This document shows positions 1-12,935 of a DNA stretch of 64,000 nt, one piece after another. Where the stretch lies: positions 74,382,284-74,446,283 of the forward strand of contig NC_090698.1 in the NCBI RefSeq assembly GCF_040954835.1, written 5' to 3'. The notes under the pieces were generated by a model. The model did no database searches, was not told the DNA's origin, and saw only the letters and a program-made list of their open reading frames with translations. The stretch is from Lepisosteus oculatus. Lineage: Eukaryota; Chordata; Actinopteri; Semionotiformes; Lepisosteidae. The position numbers and the translations under genes were made by a program. Each line of letters opens with the position of its first letter. Position 1 is the first letter of the stretch.

Positions 1-89
1 GCCGCCAGAGACACCCGCTGCATCATAGCAGAGTCCTTCTGTAATAATGAAACCAGCGCAGGCAGAGATCTACATGGATTTCAGCAGGG
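1..89 (+). other. Possible coding exon at left edge
   Basis: A strong splice donor (AGGG then GTAAGT) lies at 90-95. Upstream, an ATG at 47 opens a 14-codon frame (MKPAQAEIYMDFSR plus one base) that ends in phase 1 at the donor; a second frame is also open through to the left edge. The IYMD stretch recalls the short tyrosine motifs at the N-termini of type II immune lectin-like receptors, but that is a weak resemblance. It could equally be a chance donor in non-coding DNA. The gene cannot be named. Confidence 0.2.
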
Positions 90-3000
90 GTAAGTGCTGA
101 TCTTCAGGCAGTCTAGCACAGGTTCGTGTGTGTGCATTTTGTGCATTTCACTAATTCCCCTTGAAAATGTAATAAAAAGAGAGAGATTATCTCCATAGGG
201 ATGGAGAAACATCTTTCATCGGGAGAACTCTTTGGTAGATAAGATACTTAGTTCCTGTGACAGGTGAGTCCAGGTAGTCTGTAAAATCCCTGGAATACAA
301 TGTACACAGTACTGGAACTGTACTGTACTGTATCCCAGGATACTAAGATAGTACAATCACCCACAGAGAACTGGAACTGTAAAATGTTGATTCTTTATTC
401 ATTTTATTTGCTTGTCCTGTTACTAACTATACTACTTAATGGAATTACATCTTGCAACATTTTTTTCTGGGCAACTCAGGGAAAAGTAGATCTTAGCAGT
501 CTTGTTGTTCTACACAAACACAAAAGAAAAGGTTGGTTGCTGTTAAAAATGGCAATTCCACCATTCAGGAGCTAAGCACAGAGACTAATAGCTACCCAAA
601 TGAAAAACAGTATCAGCACAATTAGAATTAACAACAGGTCTAAGAGGTAAAACAACCCGGTTCCTCACATGTAGAATAGCTGCTACAATTTTAAGCACTC
701 GCAACTGGAAGTTATAACTCATATAGTGTGTGTAGCCTTTACTTATGTTCCAGGAATAAACCAGGGTGATAAACAGTGCAGAATTCACATTTTGTTTTCA
801 AATACGCCTATTCTGTGATCCCTCAATTGATCACACTGAGAAATACCAGTAGAAGCAATCAAATGCAAGAGGCCCACTGAACCGAGTGCCGTGTGTTTGT
901 GCGTGAGTGAAAATATTTGCTCTGCAGAATTGTTATTTCAGGCTAACACAAGTCACTCCACAGGCCAGCCTCAGGAATGAAACAAAGGCAGGGCAGTCAC
1001 AGGCAGATCATTAAGATGTTCTCGATTCCAGCTCCTCTTGTTATCTCTGACTCATTTATCATCCAGACCCTCTCGCTTGCCAAGGATGCGTGGTCGCCAT
1101 GGCGACCCCCGCACTGATGCAGGCATGAGGCAGAATTCAATTGATACCACCTAGAGAACAGCATCAGAGCCTCTTTCTTCGGGCTCCGTCACGAAGGGTT
1201 AGAGGCAGGAGAGCCCCGCGGGTCAGAGCAGCCGGAGTGAGAAGGCGTCAGGGCCGGTGAGCCTGCAGGCATGGGCAGAGGGCTTGGTCACTGCAGGCAG
1301 GGGGAACTGAATTCCCATTCCAGCAGAAGGCACCTCATCCTCCCTGCGCCAGGTGTCTGGTGGCCGGCACAGGGTGGCAGTCCGTCCCCTTGGTCCCAGG
1401 CTCTGCCATGGTCTGGGCTCCAGGGAACTGGTTGGCAAGAGGAAACTCGGATTTGTTGCAGGAGGTGAAGGAAATACTGAAGAGCAGACTCTGGTCAGAG
1501 AGCCCTGCGCCACTGCACCACAGTCAGGGATGAACCCCTCTTTAAACCGCCTGGCAATGCAGACAGCAGCACTAATACAACAGCATTGATCAGGCACTCT
1601 CTCTGGGACATACTGTAGGACACAGGTTCTCCCCTGAATCCTTAAACCAATGGAGTTAAAGCGCTAGGGGGTGGCTATTCCAAACCAGCATTTCACTAAG
1701 CTGCTAACAAGCACCGATTACAGCATCAGGCACAGAATCTCTATACGATCACAGTCCCTTCACTGGCATGTTGCTCACTGGTTATTGCTTCAACAATTAT
1801 TTCTACTGCATAGGTATTTGCAGCATTTTCTCCATGACTTTATTTCGACTATCCAAGCAGCACAGCAGGAAGACTTTTTTTACTGCTTCATTTCCGAGTA
1901 ACCGATGTGGATCCAGAAGAGGAGAGTACTGTTTCAATATTATTTCTGCTCTGTTTCTGTTGTTTCGCAACCACCTTCTGTGCGGTTTAACCCTGGCACC
2001 CCTGTATCCTGCGCACTTGTGTCACTCTACACAGACATTATAATTTAATTCCCATTAGACACTATAGATTGTGCTCTGGCCTCATAATTACAGCTTGGCA
2101 ATGATATTGATGAAGTTCCCCAAGATGTGGCACTCCCATTTGCCCACTTGCCATAATCATAAACTCCTCTTTCTCGTCTCTACCTGGACAAAATAAAGGG
2201 ATTCATTTACATTATTGAAAATATATTTTCCATGGCGATGGCAATTTGCCTGTTCTTGGGCTTCCAGTCTCAGTGCAAGCTGCTTTGCTCTTTTCTCTTT
2301 CTTTACAGAGATCTCTGTTCAGGAAAGTGTGTCTATGGCGCCCCCTGGGGGACAAGGCTGCCTACACACCCCACACCTGGTCTGCAGGATGTCTGCTTCT
2401 GCTTACCTGGTTTATGTTTTCTGATAGAGGGTTTATGCAGGCCTCTAGCAGCTGTTACTATTTAGGTTAAGAAATAAGAACATTTCTGGGACCATATAAA
2501 TTCATCTTCCACAAATTCCACTTCATCACATGATTGACTGAAAGCTTCTTCAGAGGGTGTGCTTGGCCCCTTGTGGACTGGGTTCCGTCCTGGGGAGTCT
2601 GGCACCTTACGTGTTTAAGGGTTGTCGAGGTGTAGTGATGTTTAGGAAAGAGGCCTCCTCTTGCTGTACAGTGTTTTTGACGCTGTTCTGAACAAGGACA
2701 TCCCGCATTCTGGCGAAACGATGACTCCCATCACCACCCCTCTCGGCAGCGGAAACAGATCCAGGCCCTCTGCTTCTGCGTCTCCCCCCGAAGATTAGAT
2801 GGCGTCGCTGCCGGATCTGGCTCGGTGCGCCGAGCCCTGCGAGACTGCCACCCCTCCCCTGCCATCGCTGGACCCATGGGCCCGCGGGGCTGGTGTGGTC
2901 AAAGCCCTCTCCAGCAGAGCTCAGCGGAGGGGCTCGGCAGGGGGTCCTGCTGACAGCAGAGGGGAGGTGGCGTCGTCTTTTCACAGGCAGAGCAATTTTA

Positions 3001-4429
3001 AATAATGCTTTGTGGACCAAACACGAAAACCAAAAGGGAACAAACCAAGCATATAACTTGAGTTGTCAGATTGTAGAGATCCAGAAAAAAACTCATTTCT
3101 AATCTGGTCCAGGCAGATTTGTCGACTCCTCTCCTTCAGCACGTACCCCGGAGGGTCCCTGCTCACTGCCAACTGCAGCCGAGCGACTGAAGTTCGCTGA
3201 CAAAAGCACAAACTGTCACTGGTAACAGAAATGAGAAATACTGAGCAAGGTGGAGGCAGCCTAAAAGAGGAACATTGTTTCGGTTCTCAGTTCATCTAAA
3301 ACATGAAGACTTAGTCTAACAAAAGGCTGGGATAGATAATCAAACTGAATGCAAAGCTGAACCAGTACAATTCCCAGGTGTGGTGTTCTTTCCTAGTCTC
3401 AAGTGACTGGGGGAGAATAAAACCCTACTTGATGAAATTGACAGTAACAAAAGATATCCAGTGAGGCTAATTAACTTGCTTTTGCCTTTGAATGAGTGTG
3501 CTTTCTCTGTGTAAGCGTGGCCCAGAGTCAACACTGTTATCTTCGTTCCCACAGCCACAGATGAGTCAGGGCCTGGTGGATGTGTCACTGCGCCGGAGGA
3601 GCTGCTAACTGCTCCCTGCCGTAGGAAATGTAATGTGGAAGTTGAGTATGGAGGGCATCGTGCCTCTCCAAACGCTGAAATATCTGATGCAGTTTCAAGT
3701 GCGTCTCTTTCCCGAGTCCCTTGTGTGCACATTGGGAGTCGCAGTCCTCCACAGAGAGCCTGAACTCTTTGGCAGGTGTACGCACACCATCTCCTCACAC
3801 TGGCTGCGACACAGGACGTCCACACAAAGTTCACAAGACGAAGGGAGAGCCGTGATGCTGCACTGCCGAGATCGTGGCACCTGGGGGGTCGTAAGGGTCT
3901 GCTCTCATCTCGCCTCATTTCGAGCTGCTTATCTCAAGGACCAAACGAGACAGATCCTTCTAATCCTCCCGTCTCACAGGGAGAGCTGAAGGGAGGTGCG
4001 ATTAGCTGGACGAGGCAGCTGGGAACTGCCCTGTGGTCTATAGACCTTTCTATTCACCAGGTCTTACTGCTTCCCCTTGAAGATGAATGAAGTCTTTTAT
4101 ACATAATCTGAATCACACTGGGGCACTAATAGCTAGACACAGTGGAGGAAACTGGCGCGGACAGGTTACCACCAGGTAATCGTGGATTGAACCAGCTCAA
4201 ATGCGTTCGATGGGTAGAGAAGGGGTTAAATCTGTGGAGATGCCCTAGACGTTTCATGAGAAAGACGGTCACAGAAGTCACAGATCACAGAGGCACCAGT
4301 TTCCTTCATTTCTTTAGGGGAAAAATGAACTAATTTTAAGGGGCAGACCACCCCCAGTACCCAGTGCTGACACACTCCGCTTTCAGCCTGTTTGATAATC
4401 AACCTGTAGACGGACAGCGAGTCCAGGCT
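90..4429. other. No gene recognised
   Basis: Open frames here are short, overlap on both strands and carry no recognisable domain. GC-rich patches at about 1220-1480 and 2740-2960 hold some CpG but lack a convincing exon. No tandem array or intact mobile element is seen. Confidence 0.6.
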
Positions 4430-4790
4430 TCATCACAGCTTCCTGACCATCTGAGTCCGGGGCTCGGAGCGCCTGGCCTCGTCACCCTGGTTTTATTCCC
4501 TTTCCATGGTCCGGATTTTAACCTTGTTTGTTTCGTCTTGGATGGATCCCCTGGTTTTGGACTTTGGACTGCGTCCTGGATTTTCCCCTTGGTTGCCTGC
4601 GCCACGCCCTCCCCGAGCACCGGATCACCGTCATCGTGCCCCACTGTCTGTCAACCTGTCCTATCCTGCTGTACCTTCCCCTGATGTCCTTCCCCACTTA
4701 CTTCCGGATTATACCGTCTGCATAGGGTCCTGACCTATACTTCGCGGGAGCCTGGACCGGCTCCCCTTACACCACCAGGCTGGGAGAATG
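4430..4790 (+). repeat. Degenerate interspersed-repeat-like block
   Basis: A C/T-rich, gene-free block with phrases such as TTTGGACTTTGGACTG-like runs and CACTGTCTGTCAACCTGTCC that resemble non-coding parts of fish retroelements. No protein domain, terminal repeat or duplication is visible, so the family is not assigned. Confidence 0.25.
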
Positions 4791-5182
4791 AGTTCACATG
4801 CAAAGCAGAATTCTGCCCCTGACTTCCCTGCAATAACAGACTCCAAGCTCCTCCGACTGTAATTTTTCCTGATCAAGGAGAAACGGACTTTTGTCGACAT
4901 GCTGGAATATCGGCGTGCGCCCCGCAACGGCAGCTCCAGCCAGGGCGAGCGAGCTGGTGGAGGTTTCACCGGGCCGGACCCCAGTCAGACCAGTGTGTGA
5001 CTTCGACGGCGGCAGAAGCAAGGAGTCCAGAAACAGCCTGGCCTGCGTGATGCTTTGGACAGCTAGAAGCTCAACATTCAGATCACAAACCTTGAGAAAT
5101 AAACTATTATTCCAAACACTCTTTGATGATGTTTATTTCATAACAGTTAATGTGTACTTGTCTTGGACAGTATGAATAGAAG

Positions 5183-5325
5183 TAGTTCAGGTGGGTACCT
5201 GTGTTAGCATGTGTAGGCTACAAAGGAACAGGAAATAGGTTTATTCCATGCTGGCTCACACCTGAAGAAGGCTCCACGGCTGAAAAGTTGTGTTTTCTTT
5301 TCAGCACGCATGGAATAAATCCCTG
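5183..5325 (+). repeat. Foldback repeat family, copy A
   Basis: Begins TAGTTCAGGTGGGTA and contains AGGTTTATTCCATGCTG, followed about 50 bp later by its approximate reverse complement (CAGCACGCATGGAATAAATCC). The left arm is mostly deleted relative to the copy at 22380. Related copies lie at 22380, 24957, 30670, 33521 and 45247. Confidence 0.6.
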
Positions 5326-7827
5326 AGAGGGTGGGCAGCCATTCGTACCTCAGCAGATTGATTCACATATACGTTTACACTTGGTTTGTGGTTGCATTAA
5401 TACAACTGCATACTTGAGTCTGTGTGCCAATATTGCTTCTTGTTTTGTCCACTTCCAAGTGGCCATAAGCCATTTCCTGTTCCAATTCCTGATTCTGCCA
5501 GTAAATCCAACGCACCCCATCACAGCCCTCCTGCAGGATGGAGATCACCGTGCAGGGAGGGACAGCAGTCATGGAAGTCTCAGCCTGACCCTTCCTGGCC
5601 TCTCCTCTGAGCTGCTCTGCCGACCGTGAAACACAAAGCACAAGCCTGTGCCAAACACAGCCTGGACTACAGGAAGGGGGAACTGGGGTGCACATGCTGG
5701 CGGAGCCGAGGAGAAAAAAGCCTCTGGTTTACACACATCGCCCCCGTGCAGCCCGGCGGAAGCAGCTCGTATCGACCCCTGACAACAGAGAGGAAAGAGC
5801 TGTGCCAGCAGAGAGAGTCTGTGCTCCTCCTTCGCCTGGCTAAGTGCAGCTGAGTCAGGAAGAAGGTTCATTCCAGGCTATATTACACACAACCTCCCAT
5901 TGTGACACCCCTGCCACACAGATCTTCATAAAACTGAGAAATATTCACGCTGCCGTTAAACTTCACCGAGTCCCCATGTCGGCTGGACAGTTTTTCTCTG
6001 AATTTCAGGATTACCACTCTTAATATCAAGAAATTTAATTCTGCTGTATATCGGATGTTCACAGTCACCTGATTTGTTACATCAGTCCAGAGAATCAGGC
6101 CAGAATCAATGAGGGGTCTGATGGTTAATTCAATCAGAATTAATTCAGCATCACTAGAAGACACCTGTAGCATGCTGTCGTCCTCCCCCTCCCAGCCCTG
6201 ACCTTCACTAGGAGCTTCCACCTCCTCATCCCCCAGATTCAAAGTCACCGACAAGCTCCTCTACAGAAGCAGTGTCTGCCTCTCTCCACCATGAGTAAGG
6301 CACAGACATTTAAAAAAGAAGTCAAAGTTATTAAAAATCTGAAACAGAGCTTAGTAATTCATGCAAAACACGCTGGACATTCGGTAAATGATGTTTCACT
6401 TGCTTCCATTCTGATGTGCTGAGTATCATTAGACAGAGTCTGCAGGACACAGTCCAGCCAAACTGTCCTGTAGACGTCAGCTGAAATTACCAGCTGAATC
6501 CGACGAGGAAAGTTGTAAATGTATTCAACTAACTGGATTAAAATATAACTAATACATTAAACAGTGAGCTCAAGGAAAAATAAATTCTCACAACAACAAA
6601 TCTTTGCCAAATCACCAAAGTCCATCTGAACTGTCGTACCCTTACAGTTACATATATTTATACATATGTTTGAGAACTCGTATGTGTCTGCAAATTTCAG
6701 ATTGAAACTCTACTTGTATTCAGGGTGAACTGGTTTAGCAGCCTAAATTCCAAGTAATTATTTTTCATTGCACTATGTGTTTTATAGTCACCTGTGATGG
6801 ACTCTATCTTACAAGTGGAAGGACACCCAGGCCAAGTTTCTCCCTAAGGCAAAGTCAAGCTGTCATTCTCATCCCTTTAAATAAATACATTTGAAATTGG
6901 GCGATTCCAATTTTGAAAGACATTCTGCCAGTCCAGTCATGCAGCAGTTCACCACTCCGCGTTCCCAGAGGAGTCCCAACAGGAAGTTACCATTCCGAGT
7001 GCAGACGGCGGGACGCGGCCCCCTGCGATCGCGGAGCCTCGCGGCCCGGAGCGACTCGAGGGGGGGCTGGGCCTGGCTCTGGGCTTCGTTTAGTCAGAGA
7101 GCTTCTCGCAGGGGCCGTGGGAGACGAGCCGAGCTGCTGATTCATTCATACTTGCTGTCTTTTCTCATTTATAAAGTTTAACGGCTTTTTTTTTTTTTTT
7201 TAAACCTCTGTGCAAAAATAGCTCTGTGCTGGAGGTTTCGCCTGGAACGTGTTGACAGTGAAGATGCTGGCAGCTGCAGAAGTCATCAAGCGCTTCTGAA
7301 CCCTCAGAGGTCTCAGGTGTGCTCTTCTAATTGCCTTTGTAGTTCCAATCAGTGAAATCTGGGATTGCATAACACTAGCATGACGTCATCTGTGCCCTTT
7401 TGTATAAAAATAAATAGAAAGCCAGGCACAGATATGTGAGTTTTTCCACTGTGATTAATTTCCTCTGTGTCCTTTGAATGTGACGGTAAGATCCTAAGAC
7501 AACGGCAGTCTTCCGATAAGCCCCTTTCCACTTTCGTTTCTTTTGCACAATTTAACAAGGTGAATCTGATATTGCAAACAGTCCAGGCCGAGGGAAGACA
7601 TCAGCAGTGAAAGATGTGGCCTCAGCAGTTCTCACAGTTAATGAAGTTAACACTTCAGAGTCCAGGGGCTGCTCTTACCACTCATACTGTCAATGATAGT
7701 CATTCAGTAAGAATAAAATAAAGGAATGCATTTTTAATAAGACCTCCCAGTTCCTGTAAGATTCCACTGAGTTCTGTTTGGCTTTTTACCGCAGTTTCAT
7801 GTCCATGAGTACAGACTTACAGTAGCA
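5326..7827. other. No gene recognised
   Basis: Includes a minus-strand open stretch at 5883-6254 with no recognisable domain and no ATG at its limit, and a small CpG-rich block at 6990-7135 with no convincing splice donor. A homopolymer T run lies near 7186-7200. Otherwise AT-rich, unannotatable sequence. Confidence 0.55.
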
Positions 7828-8110
7828 TTAATAAAGCATTGAATGTGCCGCACTCCTACAGCGACCGATCTCAGCGAGGGACACTCTGCAGCGAGAGTGA
7901 AGCGATCTGAGCATCATGCCACTAGCCATCATGGGGAATAAGAACATACAGTAAGCAAGGTTACAGAAGAGAGGGGGTTTAACATCCCGGCTGAGCAGCT
8001 TGTTCCACACTCCCACCACTCTGTGTGTGAAGAAGTGCCTCATTTTTTTCTGTTCCCCTTGGGACCTGTGTTGAAAAGACACACAGTCTGTCCACACTGA
8101 GAGAAGAGAA
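7828..8110 (-). repeat. LINE 3'-coding relic (CR1/L2-like)
   Basis: On the minus strand the sequence encodes FFTHRVVGVWNKLL, the signature C-terminal tail of CR1/L2-like reverse transcriptases that recurs across this window. The frame is short and broken and no catalytic domain is present, so this is a fossil fragment. Confidence 0.55.
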
Positions 8111-9019
8111 ACTATTTTTTGTACATCTCTTAATGATGATGCTCTGTATTCAGAGTGACTAGGGTGGTTTTCTAGAAGAACTGTTGCTCAGATTATATTC
8201 ACCTGTAAATCTGCATGTTTAGGACCAGATTGTAACCTCCTCTGTCCCTTACCTTGTGGATTGTTTTCATAAAACGTTAGTGAGTTCCTGCCTTGTCCTA
8301 CACTTGTTTCACAGTTGGCAAATATTTCATATCTGAATGTTTGTATTTTCCCCGCAAAATAAATGTTATTATAATAAAATTACACATCCTTCTCAGTTTC
8401 AAAAGCTTTCATAGGGACAGGAGGTTGTACTGCTGCTATAATAGTCCAACATCTTAACTGAATTAGGACACACTTCCCCGTCGTAATCCAAGTGTCCTAG
8501 AAATATCTTAGGCACACCAGCGCGGTCAGCCTTGTGATTTTCTGCTAAATCACACTATGAAAACCACACTAAACAAAGATCAGATAAACTGTTCCCAAGG
8601 AAAGAATTTTTAAACATATTGCTTCTGTACACCTGCATTCATCATGAAACGTCACCCGTCACATCTATCGCACACGCAGAGCTCATTACGAAGAAATGCT
8701 ACCCCAAGCAAAAATCAACACTGATTGAACTGCACACCGCAGTCTGGCTTGTGATTCCGGAATCCAGAAACCTGGTGCAGGTTTGCCCACAAGGGAAATG
8801 TAAGAGCCCTCCTGGGCTGCAGAGATTGTACACTCACTCCCCAACCCTGCACAGAGCTCAGAGCTGCTCAGCTACAGTACCTGACGGAGGGCAGTACTGC
8901 AAACCAGGTCTGGGCTCCGCATGCAGGAAGGAACTACAGACAGGAAACACCGAGCTGGAAGAGACTACTGACAACAAGACTGGGGTGTCGATGTGGACAT
9001 CAGTCCCGTCTTCTACACA
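8111..9019. other. No gene recognised
   Basis: AT-rich sequence followed by a modest open stretch (8619-9038, plus) without a recognisable domain. No repeats or regulatory pattern stand out. Confidence 0.5.
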
Positions 9020-9470
9020 ATGTAAGGAAGCAATGTAAAAAGTGAACAAAATGTTAGGATTCATACTGTATTTAAAAACATGTCATTAAACCCAGGGAAG
9101 CATGTAAAAACATGGTACCTGTAAGATCTCCTTTAGAATACTGGGTATGATTCTGGCAATGTTATAGACAAGCTACTTGTGCTCAGGAATCAGTCCAGAG
9201 AAGAGCAACCAGATGCATTCAGGAGTGTCCCACACTGACAGGATTAAGCAGCCATAAAGTGTTTCAAAGACATACAAATATTCACAATTCTTAAAGGCAC
9301 TGACAGACTCAACCCAGAAGGCACAAGTGGAAACTCCATTAAAACCTGAAGACAGGGGGAGTGTTTTACACAGAGCACTGCTGGGGTACTGAATAAGCTG
9401 TCCAGCCATGTTGTTGAAGCCGATACTTGGGCACCTTTCAAGAAAATTGACAAATGAAACGTTCAGATTA
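9020..9470 (+). repeat. LINE relic, C-terminal reverse transcriptase region
   Basis: Conceptual plus-strand translation, interrupted by several stops, follows the CR1/L2-like C-terminal pattern: a tract like NQSREEQPDAFRS (EALQRVQRRA equivalent) and later LSRKLTNETFRL. It is a degraded insertion without target-site duplication that I can see. Confidence 0.5.
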
Positions 9471-10229
9471 ATTAGCTTCTAGCTATCAAATGAGGTAGTA
9501 ATAACTTCTAATTGTCAGTCAATTTCAATAATTATCTGGTTTACACAGAAATACCCCGAGTGACAATTTAAAGACAAATTAGTCCATGCGTGTTGCAACA
9601 CAGCACAGTCAGCTATTATTGCTTTCTGCTATGTTCATTCTCCTTGAAATGCGTCATCTAGGATCTGCATTATTTACAGTCTGTAATGAGGTATTGAGAA
9701 TAATCATAGCAGCACTTTCTGCTTGATTATTTTCTAGCTCCATAACAAAGCTTTTTCAGTAACTCTTACAGGTCTTTGTTTTACTGTACAAGGGTAATAT
9801 TGATCGCATTAATCATAATAGCTTTCTCAGCAAACAGATGAAGTAATGTATGCTTACCAACTGCCCTTTAGGCACTGCAGTACAGAACATAACTGGCTTG
9901 ATTCCAGGCTCCCCATCCATTACCTTTATAAAGACACATTATAATACTATTATACGACTCTAAGTGTAAAGCACATCACAAGTATAAATTGTGTTTGTGG
10001 ATGTGTGCTTACCATACTGAATGCAACTTTCAGACATTTCCCGTACTCTGGAGATTCAGCAACACAACAAAACGCCTACTTTCTTTCTGCCTTTACAGTA
10101 TCCTGCGGCTCCTTCTGTTCAATGTTATCAACCACTCTTGTCAAGCACACTGCAGAACTATAACACCAAGAGTTAGAAACAACAGGAGAGGAGACCATTC
10201 CACCCATCGGGCCAGTTTGGTAGTTAGCG
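9471..10229. other. No gene recognised
   Basis: AT-rich sequence with no credible coding frame, array or mobile element. Confidence 0.5.
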
Positions 10230-10400
10230 GCTAATAAAGTCGTGATCTCATAGTCATTTCTTGAGAGAAGCCAGGGTATCGGCCTAGACAACATGGCAGG
10301 GTAACCTGTTCCACTCTCCCACCACCCTCTGTGTACTGTAAATGTGCCTCCTGTCCCCGGATTTAACCACCTCCACATAGCTGCCGCTTGTGTCCTCTGG
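10230..10400 (-). repeat. LINE 3'-coding relic (CR1/L2-like)
   Basis: The minus strand encodes GWWESGTGYPAMLSRPIPWLLSRNDY, here quoted only as its ends GWWESGTGYP and PWLLSRND. These match the same LINE tail as at 7828-8110, 52430-52630 and 56850-57010. Non-functional. Confidence 0.55.
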
Positions 10401-11784
10401 TTGCTGCTTCACTGTTCTTTCAATCAGGATGCACTGTTTTCAGCAGAACATCATTCAAGTTATTTTGTAAAGATTCACGTCCAGATGTTATAATTACAAA
10501 CAATGTGTTCAAAGTCATCACTGCAGAATTTTAATAGAACTAGAGTCACTTTTAATAAATAAATATGGTGACTCTTTGACGCAATAAGATGCAAACTGAA
10601 CTTGTCTGAAAAGAATCTTCAGCACCAAATTAGAAAAAGTTATTTTTCTAACTTTCCCCAAACAGACTTGGAAAGACCAGGAATAGAAACTGCAGTGGTG
10701 GACAGGGGTACTGACTCCTTTCCTCCCCAGTCTGTCAGAGCCCCTACAAGAGGAAAAATCTGGTACAGATCTCGTCTTTTCAAACCGTTACGGCGCAGAG
10801 TGAGGCAGACGGAGGTGAGAGAGCCATCAGGGAACTGTGACGGGTTTGGTTTTCATTACTTTGAAACTGCACAGGCAGATCCCAGAACAAAGACCTGCAC
10901 TTCCAGCAGCGCAGACTGCACAGGAGTGAGACAGAGCTCAGGAGACGCAGGCAAGGACAGGAGGGGGATGGACAGGGACAGGTTCGACAGAGTCTGCCCT
11001 GAAGACGAGCAAATCGAAGCCTAAAAGAGAGCGGCTGTTTTATTTATGGTATAACAAAACGATTTTGACCATGGGAGGGAAAAGAAAGCGCTTTTTAAAA
11101 TAATATCCAATAAAAGAAAACCAGAGTAATAAAGTGAAAGAGAATGTTAAAACGACTACAAACGAGACAAGAATACTGCAGTGCAGGCAGTGTATAACAA
11201 AAGATTCTTCCAGTACTACAACAGCAAAAGAACTGTAAAATATTAAATCAAAGGTATCCAGGATACATTTAGATAATGAACAGAAAATGGGTAATTTATT
11301 AAACAAGCATGTATTGTTAGAGTTCTTTGTTCAAGTAACAACAGTAATGGACACTCACAGCATACAGTATAGAACGATTTTTAGAAAAGATTAATTCTCA
11401 AATTACAGGAGGTAGGTATTTGGATAAATGTATGTGTTTGGATTGAGAATTAGTTAAAAATAGAAAACAAAGAATTAATAAGGGGTAAATACTAAAATTG
11501 GGGTCATTGTTAGAGTACCACAGGGGTCTGTACTAGGAACACTGCTCTTTCTAGATTAATGGTATAGTTATAAACTATGGGATGGTTAATAAACTAGTCA
11601 AGTGTGCAGAAACAGAAAGATAATATTTATAGTACTCATGTATGTTCTGTAGAAGCAGCAAATGAAACAAAAAATATTCAATTCAATTTAAACGGGATTG
11701 AACCTACTCAACCAAAAGAATCTGAGCTCAGGTAGCCAAGCGCCAGACTGCTGATTCATCATGCAGCTGCCCTGCAGTTTGGGA
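10401..11784. other. No gene recognised
   Basis: Contains an open stretch at 10602-11024 (plus) without recognisable domain, then strongly AT-rich sequence. No splice-supported exon seen. Confidence 0.5.
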
Positions 11785-12935
11785 CAGCAGCCTTCCAACA
11801 TTCATCCGTCCAAGTTCTATCCTATATGGGCTTTATCCGATACATGGCCGCAGGAGCTGGAGCCTGTCCTGGCAAGCAACAGGTACACGGCAGGACACCA
11901 AGTCATCGCAGGGCGTGCACAGACAGGCACACAGCAGGACACCTCCTGGACAGGACACCAAGTCATCGCAGGGTGTGCACAGACAGGCACACAGCAGGAC
12001 ACCTCCTGGACAGGACGCCAAGTCATCGCAGGGTGTGCACAGACAGGCACACAGCAGGGCACCTCCTGGACAGGACACCAAGTCATCGCAGGGCGTGCAC
12101 AGACAGGCACACAGCAGGACACCTCCTGGACAGGACACCAAGTCATCGCAGGGCGTGCACAGACAGGCACACAGCAGGACACCTCCTGGACAGGACACCA
12201 AGTCATCGCAGGGTGTGCACAGACAGGCACACAGCAGGACACCTCCTGGACAGGACGCCAAGTCATCGCAGGGCGTGCACAGACAGGCACACAGCAGGAC
12301 ACCTCCTGGACAGGACGCCAAGTCATCGCAGGGCGTGCACAGACAGGCACACAGCAGGACACCTCCTGGACAGGACACCAAGTCATCGCAGGGTGTGCAC
12401 AGACAGGCAGACAGCAGGACACCTCCTGGACAGGACACCAAGTCATCGCAGGGCGTGCACAGACAGGCACACAGCAGGACACCTCCTGGACAGGACACCA
12501 AGTCATCGCAGGGTGTGCACAGACAGGCACACAGAAGGACACCTCCTGGACAGGACACCAAGTCATCGCAGGGCGTGCACAGACAGGCACACAGCAGGAC
12601 ACCTCCTGGACAGGACACCAAGTCATCGCAGGGCGTGCACAGACAGGCACACAGCAGGACACCTCCTGGACAGGACACCAAGTCATCGCAGGGTGTGCAC
12701 AGACAGGCACACAGCAGGACACCTCCTGGACAGGACACCAAGTCATCGCAGGGCGTGCACAGACAGGCACACAGCAGAACACCTCCTGGACAGGACACCA
12801 AGTCATCGCAGGGTGTGCACAGACAGGCACAAAGAAGGACACCTCCTGGACAGGACGCCAAGTCATCGCAGGGTGTGCACAGACAGGCACAGACACACAC
12901 ACACTCACACCAGGGCCAGTTTTCTCAGCGGTCTA
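11785..12935 (+). repeat. Dispersed fish repeat enlarged by an internal minisatellite
   Basis: The flanks belong to a common fish interspersed repeat: on the left CATTCATCCGTCC and GGAGCTGGAGCCTGTCCTGG, on the right an AC-rich run then CACCAGGGCCAGTTTT. Between them, the short segment containing CATCGCAGGGC has been amplified into a 60-bp array. A minus-strand copy at 34735-34850 carries the unexpanded version of the segment, showing the ancestral state. Confidence 0.65.
11888..12895. repeat. 60-bp minisatellite, about 17 copies
   Basis: Perfect 60-bp periodicity: units start with ACCTCCTGGACAGGAC at 11941, 12001 and every 60 bases to 12841, with one partial unit before. Variation is almost entirely CpG to TpG or CpA switches (GGCGTGC/GGTGTGC, GACACCA/GACGCCA). 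Because 60 is divisible by 3 and the unit lacks stops in most frames, long open frames appear on both strands. These are not genes. Confidence 0.95.

Noticed and set aside
3340-3918. 192-codon minus-strand frame
   Set aside because: Composition is unlike a coding sequence, overlaps other open frames on both strands, and no domain or splice signal fits.
5883-6254. Minus-strand 123-codon frame starting with residues MSVTLNLGDEE
   Set aside because: The start would be TTG, there is a stop just upstream, and no splice sites or known domain are visible.
6990-7140. Small CpG-rich block as a promoter
   Set aside because: Only about 150 bases, no TATA box, no convincing first exon or donor following it.
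11888-12895. CRISPR-like repeated array
   Set aside because: Units are contiguous with no unique spacers, and the sequence is clearly vertebrate with no cas genes. The same holds for all other arrays in the window.
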